Origin: CBDCFL01 sp965216135
GTDB lineage: Bacteria; Pseudomonadota; Alphaproteobacteria; Rhodobacterales; Rhodobacteraceae
Assembly: GCA_965216135.1 (NCBI GenBank)
Contig: CBDCFL010000022.1
Span: 424,511 to 488,510 of the forward strand
DNA length: 64,000 nt
Reading direction: 5' to 3'
Below, one piece after another: positions 9,291-17,877 of the stretch; position 1 is the first letter of the stretch; each line of letters begins with the position of its first letter. Below the pieces are notes generated by a model that ran no database searches, was not told the origin of the DNA, and saw nothing but the letters and a program-made list of their open reading frames with translations. Made by a program: the position numbers and the translations under genes.

Positions 9291-10560
9291 ATGTCCCGTT
9301 CACATCTGGCGCTCCTCGCCGTATCCGGGCTTTTCACACTGGGTGTCATATCGCCCCTTGCCGCTCAGGTCGGATGCGACGATTGGCCCACACCGGCGTT
9401 TTTTGAAGCTGCAACTGCCGCCACTGTTCAGGACTGTCTGGGCGCGGGCGCGGACCCCAACGCGCGCACCGAGTTCGGCCTCACACCGCTGCACCGGGCG
9501 GCGTCATACAGCCAGACACCGGCGGTCGTCACGGCCCTCCTCAACGCCGGCGCGGACCCCAACGCGCGCGCCGTGGACGGCGACACACCGCTGCACCGGG
9601 CGGCGGAATTCAGCCAGACACCGGAGACCGTCACGGCCCTCGTCAACGCCGGCGCGGACCCCAACGCGCGCACTGAGTTCGGCCTCACGCCGCTGCACCG
9701 GGCGGCGGAATTCAGCCAGACACCGGAGGTCGTCACGGCCCTCGTCAACGCCGGCGCGGACCTCAACGCGCGCGACGGGGACGGCGGCACCCCGCTGCAC
9801 GCGGCGGCGGCATTCAGCCAGACACCGGAGGTCGTCACGGCCCTCGTCAACGCCGGCGCGGACCTCAACGCGCGCGACGGGGACGGCGACACACCGCTGC
9901 ACTGGGCGGCGTTTCAGAGCCAGACACCGGCGGTCATCACGGCTCTCGTCAACGGACGGCCGCACACCGCTGCACTGGGCGGCGGAATTCAGCCAGACAC
10001 CGGAGACCGTCACGGCCCTCGTCAACGCCGGCGCGGACCTCAACGCGCGCGACGAGTTCGGCCTCACCCCGCTGCACGCGGCGGCGGCACACAGCCTGAC
10101 ACCGGAGGTCGTCACGGCCCTCGTCAACGCCGGCGCGGACCCCAACGCGCGCGATGAGGCCGGCGGCACGCCGCTGCACTGGGCGGCGGCAGGCAGCCAG
10201 ACACCGGAGATCGTCACGGCACTCGTCAACGTCGGCGCGGACCCCAACGCGCGCGCCGAGTTCGGCCGCACACCGCTGCACTGGGCGGCGGAATTCAGCC
10301 AGACACCGGAGACCGTCACGGCCCTCGTCAACGCCGGCGCGGACCTCAACGCGCGCGACGAGTTCGGCCTCACCCCGCTGCACGCGGCGGCGGCACACAG
10401 CCTGACACCGGAGGTCGTCACGGCGGCCCTCCTCAACGCCGGCGCGGACCCCAACGCGCGCGACGGGAACGGCGTCACCCCGTTCGAACTCATCCCCGAA
10501 GATTCCCCTCTGAAGGGGACCGATGTTTACTGGCGGCTGAATGAGGCCCGCTTCAGATAA
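9291..10560 (+). pseudogene. secreted ankyrin-repeat protein, one frameshift
   Basis: ATG at 9291 begins a signal peptide (SHLALLAVSGLFTLGVISPL, cleavage likely after LAAQ), so the product is exported. Then come about ten ankyrin repeats with an exact 34-residue (102-bp) period, for example TPLHRAAEFSQTPETVTALV followed by NAGADPNARTEFGL. The units are nearly identical at DNA level, which suggests recent homogenisation. At about 9950 the frame changes (ALVNGRPHTA against DGRTPLHWAA); comparison with sister units shows that about 28 bp were lost between AACG and GACGGC. The second frame continues to a stop at 10558-10560 with a non-repeat tail (FELIPEDSPLKGTDVYWRLN). The first frame alone gives a 288-residue protein with an aberrant end, so a shorter product could still be made. 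Confidence 0.85.
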
Positions 10561-10574
10561 CGGCTATGCTGCCT

Positions 10575-10769
10575 TCAGCGCCCTGCGTCCGCTTCCGGAC
10601 CGCGCCCCCGACAAGCCCGCGGCGGGCACAGGCTCCCGATCGCCCGGGCGCCGGGCGCTGGCAGAGCAACGGCCACGAGCGCGCCCAGTGCCATAAGCCG
10701 CAAGGCGTTTCCGGCAACCAATGACCTGAGCCATTCCGGCAACCGCGGGTAGGATCGCCGGAACTTCAT
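10575..10769 (-). CDS. small exported protein of unknown function, possibly truncated
   Basis: ATG at 10769 overlaps the stop of the upstream gene (ATGA). The 64 residues begin MKFRRSYPRLPEWLRSLVAG and continue with a hydrophobic segment LRLMALGALVAVALPAPGARA ending in an A-R-A cleavage site. The remainder is short and basic, with two cysteines. No family recognised. The coupling and the signal sequence make a real gene plausible, but the downstream part may have been lost. Confidence 0.4.
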   Translation of the reverse strand: MKFRRSYPRLPEWLRSLVAGNALRLMALGALVAVALPAPGARAIGSLCPPRACRGRGPEADAGR

Positions 10770-11451
10770 TGCGCGCGTTCAATCGGATCTGGCGTGACCA
10801 GATCGGGGCGCAGGATGCGGCGGCCGGGGTCCTGGGTCAGAAGCGCGTCATAGGTGACGGCGGTCTGCAGTTGGTTCACGCCTATGCCGAGTTCCTCAGC
10901 GCTCGGGAATTCCGGACAAGCGTCCAGGTGGCCGCCGGCAAGCGATCCTGGTGATGGCCTATATTCCAGGCTCGCCAGCGTCCGCGCCAGCGCGAATACC
11001 AGATCGCGTCGCCGGTCGCGGCGTCATAAACCGGGCTGAACCAGCCCGGGTTTTCCCTGATGCCGTTTGCGAATATCGGCCAGACCCGCGATCCCTGTTT
11101 TGTTTTGACCGGCCACCAGATGCGATCGAAGGATCGATAGCGGCCTTCCCTGCGCGGGATGCACCAGACATAGCGCCCGTCCTTGCCAATAAACACCACC
11201 TTCAAAGCATGAGCCGCTATCCCTTTCGCTCCGGTGACGCCTATCACCATCACGGTATTGCCGAAAAGCGCACGGTAGTCTTCGGCCCGGACGTTGCCCG
11301 GCGGCATCCGGAAGCTCGGCCAGCGCCCGGAGGTCTCCAGTATCGCGCGCGCCTCGGCCACGCTGCGGCGGTCTTTGCCCTGCGCCTGACCGGGCGCGCC
11401 GGCAAGCGCAAGCGCAACGGCCAGCGCCATAATCCAGGTCATCGTGTTCAT
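10766..11451 (-). pseudogene. secreted protein of unknown function, frameshifted near the C-terminus
   Basis: ATG at 11451 has a strong ribosome site (GGAGGGAG) and starts a signal peptide (MNTMTWIMALAVALALAGAP, cleavage near GQAQG). The mature part is rich in aromatic and basic residues (YRSFDRIWWPVKTKQ, NPGWFSPVYDAATGDAIWYS). Near 10980 the frame moves from WYSRWRGRWRAW to LARTLASLEYRPSPG, and the second frame continues (GIGVNQLQTAVTYDALLTQD, RRILRPDLVTPDP) to a stop at 10766 that overlaps the next ATG. That overlap supports the second frame as the original. Without the shift the protein would be about 228 residues. No known family. Confidence 0.55.
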
Positions 11452-11961
11452 AACAGGTCTCCCTCCCATAATTGTTATGTTTGCCGCGGCGGAAAAAGCC
11501 GCCTCAAGAAGACGCCGCCGCTGTCGTCATCTTCGCCGTCATTCAAAAACAAAACGATGTTTTGAGTTTGCGATTTATTAACATGCGTTTTCTAAGCATG
11601 CCCCGTATTCGCCTTACACCCCAAGGGGTCGAAGAGCCGTCCAGCTGGGGGTTTTTCCATTTGGAACCTCGGCTAGGGAGTGTTTGTTTTCAGGTGGAGG
11701 CCTTTTTCCCCTGATTTCCGTCGCCGCTTTCGCTTGAGCGTCATTAGGTTATTCATGGTTCTGGTGTCAAAAGAAGGAGCGAAGCGGCTTTTGACACCAT
11801 GGTTCTGAATCGCCGATTGTAAGCGTCGAAAGAGGTGCCCGTCAGGATCAACGAATAATCCACAGGCTACAACTCAAAACCCCTAGTGTTAATATAGTTA
11901 CCTACGGAGTATGTTACGGATTCAAAATCAACCTTCTTTGTAAAGCCAAAAGGTGTGTCTG
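11452..11961. other. non-coding stretch before the iterons
   Basis: No supported gene. It holds a G+T-rich segment around 11630-11720 and the 35-bp palindrome with direct repeats described separately at 11755-11807. Confidence 0.4.
11755..11807. repeat. 35-bp palindrome flanked by 9-bp direct repeats
   Basis: GGTGTCAAAA (11763-11772) and TTTTGACACC (11789-11798) form a perfect 10-bp stem. Immediately outside, ATGGTTCTG occurs at 11755-11763 and again at 11799-11807. The structure looks like a tiny inserted hairpin with a 9-bp target duplication. Confidence 0.65.
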
Positions 11962-12089
11962 GGTTCCGAAAGGCACGAACTTTGGTTCCGAAAGGCACGA
12001 ATAGAGATCGCCGTGTTTCAGCCACCCGTTCAACAAATTTAGGGGTTCCTGATAGCACGAACTTTCCGGCTCCCAATAACACGAATCTA
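11962..12089 (+). repeat. plasmid-type iterons (candidate replication origin)
   Basis: Four related units of 22-24 bp: GGTTCCGAAAGGCACGAACT at 11962, GGTTCCGAAAGGCACGAATA at 11984, GGTTCCTGATAGCACGAACT at 12044 and GGCTCCCAATAACACGAATC at 12068. The first two share an exact 18-bp core. They lie directly upstream of a RepA-like start, which is the normal position of RepA binding sites in iteron plasmids. Confidence 0.7.
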
Positions 12090-12103
12090 AGCTACTGTGG
12101 CTT

Positions 12104-12196
12104 ATGGCTTTATTACCAGACAGACACCCTCAGAGAGATTTTTTTATTCTCGATATTTCAGACGTTGTGCCCAAAGACGACACCGCGTCTATGGGC
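12104..12196 (+). pseudogene. repA: plasmid replication initiator RepA, N-terminal stub cut by IS5
   Basis: MALLPDRHPQRDFFILDISD followed by VVPKDDTASM matches the start of the roseobacter-type replication initiator protein A (pattern LLPDRHPQ-x-D-F, then PKDDxxSM). RepA binds iterons and opens the origin. The frame enters IS5 copy 1 at 12197 after 31 codons, and the remainder of repA is not found on the far side of the IS or elsewhere in the window. This replicon is therefore dead, and the DNA must be maintained by another origin or be integrated. Confidence 0.6.
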
Positions 12197-13293
12197 CGTG
12201 TTGCATCAATCACCGGACAAGCGCGGAGTACCCTTACCCGTGAAAATGGTCAGCCAACTGACTCAAACCTGGCACAGCCAAGTTCGGTCATTCTGTTAAG
12301 AGCCCGCACACCGATCTGTGCCTCAGTTTTCTGATTTTCGAACCGCCGCGATCTCAGTTTCGGCCCGATCACACTTTTCCAACGACCAATTTGTGCTTCC
12401 GCGCGACTGCGCTGATTGTAGCCGCTTCTGACTTGCCATGCCAGTCGGCCGTACGTCTGTATCTGGGCGATGTGCTGGTCGCGGAGGGATGGATCATCGC
12501 GCGATTTCAGGGCGAGAACGGCGTTTTTTGGCGGTGGAATGATGACCTCGACTGCATCGCCAAAACGCGCCGTGAGCAGATTTCTGGTCGGGGTGCCGTC
12601 ATAGGCCCCATCCGCCAGAAATCGCGAAACCGGCCCGTCGAACTGATCCAGAAGCCCGGGCAAGGCCGTGCTATCGCCGACGTGGTCCAGCGTCAGATCC
12701 GAGCAGATGATCTCGCCGGTTGTGAGGTCCAGGCCGAGGTGTAGCTTTCTCCACGATTTGCGTTTGGCCTTTGTTTCATGCTTGACCTGCAGCCACTCGC
12801 CCTCGCCAAAGATCTTCAATCCAGTACTGTCCATGGTCAGATGGATCGGCTCGGTTCTGTCGACCCGAGGCTTTGCAGGCAATCTCAAGCCGAGCCCGCG
12901 GCGCGACAGTGTTGAGAAATCCGGCACCGGAATGTCTACTCCCATCAGCCGAGCGATGCTGCGCATCAGCCCTTGGGTCTGGCGCAGCGGTAGTTTGTAA
13001 ATCGTACGCAGAGTCAGGCAGGTCTCGATCGCAATGTTCGAATATTTCGGCTGACCTCCCGGAGTCGTCCGGCGCGGCGCTCGCCATTGTTTCAGCGTAT
13101 CGTCAGTGACCCAGATGGTCAGATCGCCACGACGCCGCAGGATTTCGGTGTACTCCGCCCAATTTGTCACCCGATATCGTTTCTTCGGAAACTTGTGGCG
13201 ACGAGCAGCGTTGAATTTATGCGGCATTCAAGTGTCCAGATCAGAGGTGGAGCACCCGATTACCAGAACTACCTGTGTTCGTGCAACAACGTC
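12197..13293 (-). mobile_element. IS5-family element, copy 1
   Basis: 1097 bp, with ends CCGTGTTGCATCAATCACCG and GACGTTGTTGCACGAACACA. The same element, of the same length, occurs at 31504-32600 and 46834-47930. No target duplication is visible, and the left flank (repA) and right flank are unrelated. Confidence 0.9.
12250..13227 (-). CDS. IS5-family transposase
   Basis: Complete 325-residue transposase with the DDE triad: D in LTMDSTGLKIFGEGE, D in FLADGAYDGTPTRN and E in RAEAQIGRWKSVIG (the Y-x2-R-x3-E-x6-K region of IS5). It starts at ATG 13227 (MPHKFNAARRHKFPKKRYRV). The copies at 31557 and 46887 differ by only one or two residues, so at least three potentially active copies are present. 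Confidence 0.95.
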   Translation of the reverse strand: MPHKFNAARRHKFPKKRYRVTNWAEYTEILRRRGDLTIWVTDDTLKQWRAPRRTTPGGQPKYSNIAIETCLTLRTIYKLPLRQTQGLMRSIARLMGVDIPVPDFSTLSRRGLGLRLPAKPRVDRTEPIHLTMDSTGLKIFGEGEWLQVKHETKAKRKSWRKLHLGLDLTTGEIICSDLTLDHVGDSTALPGLLDQFDGPVSRFLADGAYDGTPTRNLLTARFGDAVEVIIPPPKNAVLALKSRDDPSLRDQHIAQIQTYGRLAWQVRSGYNQRSRAEAQIGRWKSVIGPKLRSRRFENQKTEAQIGVRALNRMTELGCARFESVG

Positions 13294-13559
13294 ATAGTAG
13301 AGTGTGTTTTTGCCAGGACTTCTAGGACGTCACCATGTTTTCGGTGAAAGAGGCGGTGGGGTTCGACGGGTGAAGTGCCGGCGACGGCTGGAGCTGGACC
13401 GGCTGATTTGCAAATGAAACTGCGAAGCATTCGCAACTTCGTCCACGTTGTGATCACGGTGCGTTTGTAATCACGGGCGTTTGTGATCACGGGGGGTGTA
13501 CATTTTTGTCGCGGGCAAAGTGGATACCGTGCGCCAAATTTCCAGCTTTACACACATGT
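13294..13559. other. no gene; short direct repeats
   Basis: No supported gene. Around 13449-13499 the string GTGATCACGG(T/G)GCGTTT occurs nearly three times with a 17-18 bp period (GTGATCACGGTGCGTTT, GTAATCACGGGCGTTT, GTGATCACGGGGGG). The purpose is unknown. Confidence 0.4.
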
Positions 13560-13722
13560 TCCTCATTCAGCGGCCATTGCCTGCACGCTGATTGAGACAG
13601 CCGAGCTGAACGGCGTTGACCCTCAGGGCTGGCTCACAGATGTTCTGAGCCGCATCGCCGATCACAGGATCACCCGCATCGATGAACTTTTGCCCTGCTG
13701 TTACGCTGCCCCGGCAGCGTAA
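13560..13722 (+). pseudogene. IS66 TnpC C-terminal fragment
   Basis: The frame AAIACTLIETAELNGVDPQG then WLTDVLSRIADHRITRIDEL ends at 13722 and equals the last 50 residues of IS66 transposase TnpC, as in the complete tnpC ending at 61733. It is followed by CACCGGACGGTCAC (about 13754), similar to the IS66 right end. Everything upstream in tnpC is missing. Confidence 0.8.
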
Positions 13723-13835
13723 CAGCGACCAGCTTATCCTCGCCAGAGCACCTGCACCGGACGGTCACTACTGTATTCTGTGGATATTTATAATCGTGTA
13801 CACTGCTCGGGAAGCAGCGCGTTATTTCAATAAAG

Positions 13836-14947
13836 CGTGCCTATCCGGTTGTCACCCACACCCACTACATCTAGGGTGCTCCCAGTCGCCCGAGTAAAGC
13901 TCGGCGTAAGTGGGAGCGGTGACATCGCCAGCGATTCCGAGCAGGGACCGGAAGGCGTTGAACGGGCAGAATCGCCTGTTGAAGCGGAATGTGAACTCGT
14001 TGAGGTAGGCTTGGAGGTGCTGGTGGCTCACGCCGTGATGAATGCCACTCAGCCACGTCTTCAGGTTGGAGAAGACGAGATGAATGATCGGCAGATACTC
14101 CTCAGCGACCTGGGAGTTGCCTCGCTCGGCGACGGCGAGGTGTTTGTAGCCGCGCTTGGCGAGGCTGGTATAGCCGGACCAATCGTCGGTGATGACCGAC
14201 GCACCCGAAGTAACGGCACCCTCGACAAAGCCGCAGAGCGATTCCGCGCTGCGGTCTGGCACGACAGCGAGTCGGACACGTCCGGCGTAGCGACCGCCCT
14301 TCCGCTTATCGAGCTTGGTTCCCGGCTTGCGCTGTCGCACTTCAACGGCGCTGGCGACAAGAAGCTTGTGGTGAACGCCCCGGCCCTTGCCGCGCGTGCG
14401 GCCGCCGACCCAGGTTTCGTCGACTTCGACATGGTCGCAGGCCTCGCTGCCGATGCGGTCCTGATCCGGCCGAACCATACCAGCGCGGAGCTTGTGGAGG
14501 ATCTGAAAGGCGGTTTCGTAACGGGAAAGCCCGACCTGGCGCTGGAACTGTGTGGCAGACATGCCGGGCGTCTGGCTGGCAACCAGATAGGCCGCCCAGA
14601 ACCATACGCCCAGCGACGTATGGGAGCGCTCCATGACCGTCCCCGCCGTCAGCCCGGTGTCGCGGCGGCACTTTCGACAGCGCAAGACGCCGGGCCGGCT
14701 GGTGAAGCGGAACGGCTCTGCCGCCGTCTGGCAATGGGGGCAGACGAACCCGTCACCCCACCGCGCCTTCTCCAGGTAGGCGGCACAGGCCGCGTCATCC
14801 GGGAAAAGTCGTTGAAACTCGGGAAACGACCGCGGAAACGAAAGGTCTTCGCGCTGCGGAACATCCATCCCCGCTTCGTCCGCCTCCCGAGCCACTCGAC
14901 GCCACACCCTACATATAGTGGGTGTGGGTGACAACCGGATAGGCACG
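13836..14947 (-). mobile_element. IS1595-family element, complete, with 8-bp target duplication
   Basis: 1112 bp. The ends are perfect inverted repeats beginning CGTGCCTATCCGGTTGTCAC and continuing through CCACACCCACTA. It is flanked by CAATAAAG at 13828-13835 and 14948-14955, the 8-bp duplication expected for IS1595. It is inserted in an IS21 istA fragment. Confidence 0.93.
13852..14868 (-). CDS. IS1595-family transposase
   Basis: Complete transposase with an N-terminal zinc ribbon (FVCPHCQT and LRCRKCRRDTG) and the ISXO2-like core: D in CDHVEVDETWVGGRTRGKG, D in SVITDDWSGYTSLAKRG, and the H/N/E region IHLVFSNLKTWLSGIHHGVS followed by QHLQAYLNEFTFRFNRR. I chose ATG 14868 (MDVPQREDLSFPRSF); an in-frame ATG at 14946 lies inside the inverted repeat and is less likely. 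The C-terminus runs into the other inverted repeat, stopping at 13852. Both protein and ends are intact, so the element is potentially active. Confidence 0.93.
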   Translation of the reverse strand: MDVPQREDLSFPRSFPEFQRLFPDDAACAAYLEKARWGDGFVCPHCQTAAEPFRFTSRPGVLRCRKCRRDTGLTAGTVMERSHTSLGVWFWAAYLVASQTPGMSATQFQRQVGLSRYETAFQILHKLRAGMVRPDQDRIGSEACDHVEVDETWVGGRTRGKGRGVHHKLLVASAVEVRQRKPGTKLDKRKGGRYAGRVRLAVVPDRSAESLCGFVEGAVTSGASVITDDWSGYTSLAKRGYKHLAVAERGNSQVAEEYLPIIHLVFSNLKTWLSGIHHGVSHQHLQAYLNEFTFRFNRRFCPFNAFRSLLGIAGDVTAPTYAELYSGDWEHPRCSGCG

Positions 14948-15202
14948 CAATAAAGATCGCAAAACGATTGCCAAAATGCTGAAACACGCGCTTCCGCCTG
15001 GCTATCGGCGCACCGGGCTTCCCAATCGCCCGTCTCCTGGTCCCTATATCGGTGTCATCGATGAGATTTTGAGCACAGATAAAGCGGAATTTCCTAATTT
15101 AAGGTCTTGCCAATCTCTCCCCAAGACCTCTGCATAAATCAGGATTCCCCCTGGATCAGGATTTTGGTATCGTGAGATCAGTGTAATTCGGGAGATGATG
15201 GT

Positions 15203-15345
15203 ATGGACCTGTTTTTGCGTGAGACATCGGATCGGATTGGCCGCGATGATCCGCTGTTCAGGATTGATGCTCTTTTGGATTGGGGAGCGTTTTCCACACT
15301 CCTGAAGTGCATTGGGCCAGGAAAGGTCGAAAGGGCACATTAGGT
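15203..15345 (+). pseudogene. IS5-like transposase N-terminal fragment
   Basis: MDLFLRETSDRIGRDDPLFR followed by IDALLDWGAFSTLLK is the N-terminus of a DUF772-containing IS5-type transposase distinct from the three IS5 copies here. It runs into a stop at about 15342 and a fragment without homology. The frame downstream (GYKGFARKIADELKARPEAP to about 15530) looks coding-like but I do not recognise it. Confidence 0.55.
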
Positions 15346-15565
15346 TACAAGGGCTTTGCCCGGAAGATCGCGGACGAGTTGAAGGCCCGCCCGGAAGCCC
15401 CGGTCGATCGGGAGCCTGTGCCCGCCGGGACAAAGCCTCCCTATTTCCTGCCAGTTTCACACCCTCTGAAAACACACGGGCGGGGGCGTCCAAAACTTGT
15501 CATACAAAACACCATTCCTGTCAGCTGTGAATCGGCATGCAAAATTGACCCACTTGGGTGGGTTA

Positions 15566-16730
15566 TACCACCGAGCGGAATGCCTGACTCACGTTGGGGA
15601 TTCCCAAGCGGTCCGATCTCTGACTCAATGTGGTGAACCAATGAGGTTCGCCATGGCAGCGCCTATCGACTTACGGAACGATTTTGACAGCGTCTCACTG
15701 CGGCGCCTCGCGAAGAGGACCAGGGACGCGACCCAGAGCCGTCGTCTGCTGGCGTTGGCCGAGGTCTACGATGGTGGCAGCAGGACGGATGCGTCGCGGA
15801 TCGGCGGCGTCGGTCTGCAGATCATTCGCGACTGGGTGCTGCGCTTCAACGCCCGCGGACCGGACGGGCTGGTCGATGGGAAGTCACCGGGCGCACCCTC
15901 GAAGCTCAACGCCGATCACCGCCGCGCACTGGCGGAGGTTGTTGAGGCCGGCCCGGTCCCGGCGGTGGACGGCGTCGTGCGCTGGCGGCGCAAGGACCTG
16001 GCGCGGTGGCTCTTGGAGACGTTCGCCATCTCGCTCGACGAGACCACGGTCGGGCGCGAGTTGAAGGCGCTCGGCTTCGCCAAGATCTCGGCGCGGCCGC
16101 GCCACTACGCGCAAAACGAGCTGGCCGTCGAGGCTTTTAAAAAAAACTTCCCCGCCGAACTGGCGAAGATCCGGGCGAGGCTCCCGAAAGGCGTCGAGAT
16201 AGAGCTGTGGTGGCAAGATGAAGCCCGCATCGGCCAGAAGAATAAGCTCACACGCCGATGGGCCAGACGTGGCACGCGCCCGCGGGCGCCCCGCGACCAG
16301 CGCACCGAATGGGCCTATATCTTCGGCGCGATCTGTCCCGCGAAGGGGAAAGGCGCCGGGCTGGTCATGCCCTGGTGCGACACCGACGCCATGGCGGCGC
16401 ACCTCATCGAGATCAGTGCCGCCGTCGATCCCGGCGCCCATGCGGTGCTGATCGTCGATCAGGCCGGTTGGCACTTGACGCCCAAGCTGGCGATCCCCGA
16501 CAACATCACCGTCCTGGCGCTGCCGCCACGATCGCCCGAGTTGAACCCGGTGGAGAATGTCTGGCAATTCATGCGCGACAACTGGTTGTCGAACCGGATC
16601 TTCAAATCCTACGAAGACATCGTCGCGCTGTGCTGCCAAGCCTGGAACAACCTCATCGACCAACCATGGAAGATCATGTCCCTCGGCATGCGCAAATGGG
16701 CGCATGGGTTCTGATCAATGACCGTTGGTA
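15566..16730 (+). mobile_element. IS630-family element, copy 2, intact
   Basis: 1165 bp, flanked by TTA at 15563-15565 and 16731-16733. The ends are as in the other two copies. It is inserted in the terminus of an IS21 type D remnant. Confidence 0.93.
15641..16714 (+). CDS. IS630-family transposase
   Basis: Complete 357-residue transposase starting at ATG 15641 (MRFAMAAPIDLRND). The N-terminal winged/HTH region (GGSRTDASRIGGVGLQIIRD, HTH_29 type) is followed by the DDE core with D in WWQDEARIGQKNKLTRRW, D in VLIVDQAGWHLTPKLA and E in ELNPVENVWQFMRDNW. It differs from copy 3 by a couple of bases, and unlike copy 1 it is not frameshifted, so it may supply transposase for all copies. Confidence 0.95.
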   Translation: MRFAMAAPIDLRNDFDSVSLRRLAKRTRDATQSRRLLALAEVYDGGSRTDASRIGGVGLQIIRDWVLRFNARGPDGLVDGKSPGAPSKLNADHRRALAEVVEAGPVPAVDGVVRWRRKDLARWLLETFAISLDETTVGRELKALGFAKISARPRHYAQNELAVEAFKKNFPAELAKIRARLPKGVEIELWWQDEARIGQKNKLTRRWARRGTRPRAPRDQRTEWAYIFGAICPAKGKGAGLVMPWCDTDAMAAHLIEISAAVDPGAHAVLIVDQAGWHLTPKLAIPDNITVLALPPRSPELNPVENVWQFMRDNWLSNRIFKSYEDIVALCCQAWNNLIDQPWKIMSLGMRKWAHGF

Positions 16731-16879
16731 TTATGATCGTTTAAAACTGACCCACCTGTTTTGTTATCGTCCGCACATTTGAGTGCGGAGAATGAGCAGG
16801 TGTTATTGATGGAAAGTGCAGCGAAGATCCGGCGTATGGTTGATTTCTGGTGCAACAGGAAAAATATATGAACGGAACC

Positions 16880-17449
16880 TTAGCGTGCATCTTGACGAGT
16901 CGCGCTACTCTCAGTCGTAGTGATTTGCGTCACTGGCACCTGGTCGATGATCCCAAGTTGTTTGCCGAGGTTCTCCAGCGCCGCAACCTTGGAGTGCATC
17001 CTGACGCGCAGGCCGGCATTTGTTTCCGAAATCTCCGAAATGGCCGCGGACTGTTGCCGGGTGAGTTCGGCGGTGTCCCTGACGCGCATCTGCCCACCCT
17101 CAATGGTAACAATATCCCGCAGGTCGGCGAATGCGATGTTGGCCAGCTCAACGGCTATGCGATCAGCCGTGATCCCGAGGCGCAACGAGCGAAGCCGCTG
17201 CCCCTCGTTGATCGCCCGCCGAACTTTAGCATTTTTTAACATCCTGGTGGCCTGGACGTGTGCCGTTTTCTTGCTGAAACCTGCCGCTGCGGCGGCAGCC
17301 CCGCCGTTGTAGTCGACCAGGTATTCGCTCACGAAAGTTGCATATTTGACGGGCAGTACATCCATCTCGGGCACTGGCTGGCGCACTGCTGCTACGGTAT
17401 GCGCAGGATGCGCCTCGGCCTCAGCAGGCTTCTTGCGGAATTTTCCCAT
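16880..17449 (-). CDS. phage terminase small subunit
   Basis: 189 residues from ATG 17449 (MGKFRKKPAEAEAHPAHT). The core LPVKYATFVSEYLVDYNGGA, AAAAGFSKKTAHVQATRMLK and NAKVRRAINEGQRLRSLRLG is the Terminase_2 small-subunit HTH domain, and ALENLGKQLGIIDQ near the end is the usual oligomerisation/C-terminal segment. The small subunit recognises viral DNA for packaging. No large terminase or other phage gene is next to it, so it is a prophage orphan. The frame stays open upstream, but the homology starts at the chosen methionine. Confidence 0.85.
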   Translation of the reverse strand: MGKFRKKPAEAEAHPAHTVAAVRQPVPEMDVLPVKYATFVSEYLVDYNGGAAAAAAGFSKKTAHVQATRMLKNAKVRRAINEGQRLRSLRLGITADRIAVELANIAFADLRDIVTIEGGQMRVRDTAELTRQQSAAISEISETNAGLRVRMHSKVAALENLGKQLGIIDQVPVTQITTTESSATRQDAR

Positions 17450-17726
17450 GGGCTTTTCCAGCCACACCGAATCCCGGCTGTGGTTGGTCGCCGGCCTCTT
17501 ACTCCCCATATGGAACCGGCTGCCGGGCGAAAACATGCGGGTGCGCCGGCTTGCGACCGATGCCGGGGTAAGCCTGCTCGGCCGGGTTCTGACGCCTGAG
17601 CAGGCGCACGTCGCCACGCGCTCTCCCATGTCATGGGCCCACATCAACATGCTCGGCGAATACGATTTTTCAGAGGAAAAATTGCGCGACGCACTTGGAA
17701 TCCTCCCCCTGAAATCAGTCGCATGA
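17450..17726 (+). pseudogene. strawberry-notch-like helicase C-terminal fragment
   Basis: RLWLVAGLLLPIWNRLPGEN followed by MRVRRLATDAGVSLLGRVLT resembles the C-terminal segment of the large plasmid/phage-borne strawberry-notch-type NTPases (GLLLPIWxxLP-x-RVxR). The remaining tail ends at 17726. It abuts the divergent terminase start in a shared CCATGG, so the upstream helicase is lost. The identification is by motif memory only. Confidence 0.45.
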
Positions 17727-17877
17727 AACTCCGCCAAATTCGGGAGGCACAAAACCGCAAAAACAAAAATAATATCAGCCAAATGCGCGAGCGGTTATGT
17801 CGCCTCACGTACCTTTACCTGGATCCCCCACCGCAACGTTAGGGTGTGGCCAAAGTTGCGGCAACAAAAGCCGCGCG

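Larger units (their letters stand above)
13779..15090 (+). pseudogene. IS21-type istA fragment split by IS1595
   Basis: Before the IS1595 insertion, bases 13779-13835 read as an istA start (YSVDIYNRV, then EAARYFNK in another frame). After it, 14956-15090 continue DRKTIAKMLKHALPPGYRRT and GLPNRPSPGPYIGVIDEILS. With IS1595 and one 8-bp duplication removed, RYFNK joins DRKT in frame. A short internal deletion near 13805 already broke the gene, and the DDE core is absent. Confidence 0.7.
15526..16858 (+). mobile_element. IS21 (type D) left-end remnant split by IS630
   Basis: TGTGAATCGGCATGCAAAAT at 15526 matches the terminus of the IS21 type D element that ends at 34922. It is interrupted at GGG-TTA by IS630 copy 2 and resumes at 16734 (TGATCGTTTAAAACTGACCC), reaching the istA start MESAAKIRRMV at 16810. 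It is truncated at about 16845. Confidence 0.8.

Noticed and set aside
9428..10493. Long open frames on the minus strand opposite the ankyrin gene
   Set aside because: They are mirror frames of a repetitive GC-rich array. The plus-strand ankyrin consensus and signal peptide show the real coding strand.
13449..13499. GTGATCACGG direct repeats as possible iterons
   Set aside because: There are only two to three imperfect units, no rep gene next to them, and adjacent IS66 and IS5 ends make a junction origin just as likely.
13837..14931. Long plus-strand frame across the IS1595 element
   Set aside because: The minus-strand frame has the IS1595 zinc ribbon and DDE motifs. The plus-strand frame has no recognisable sequence.
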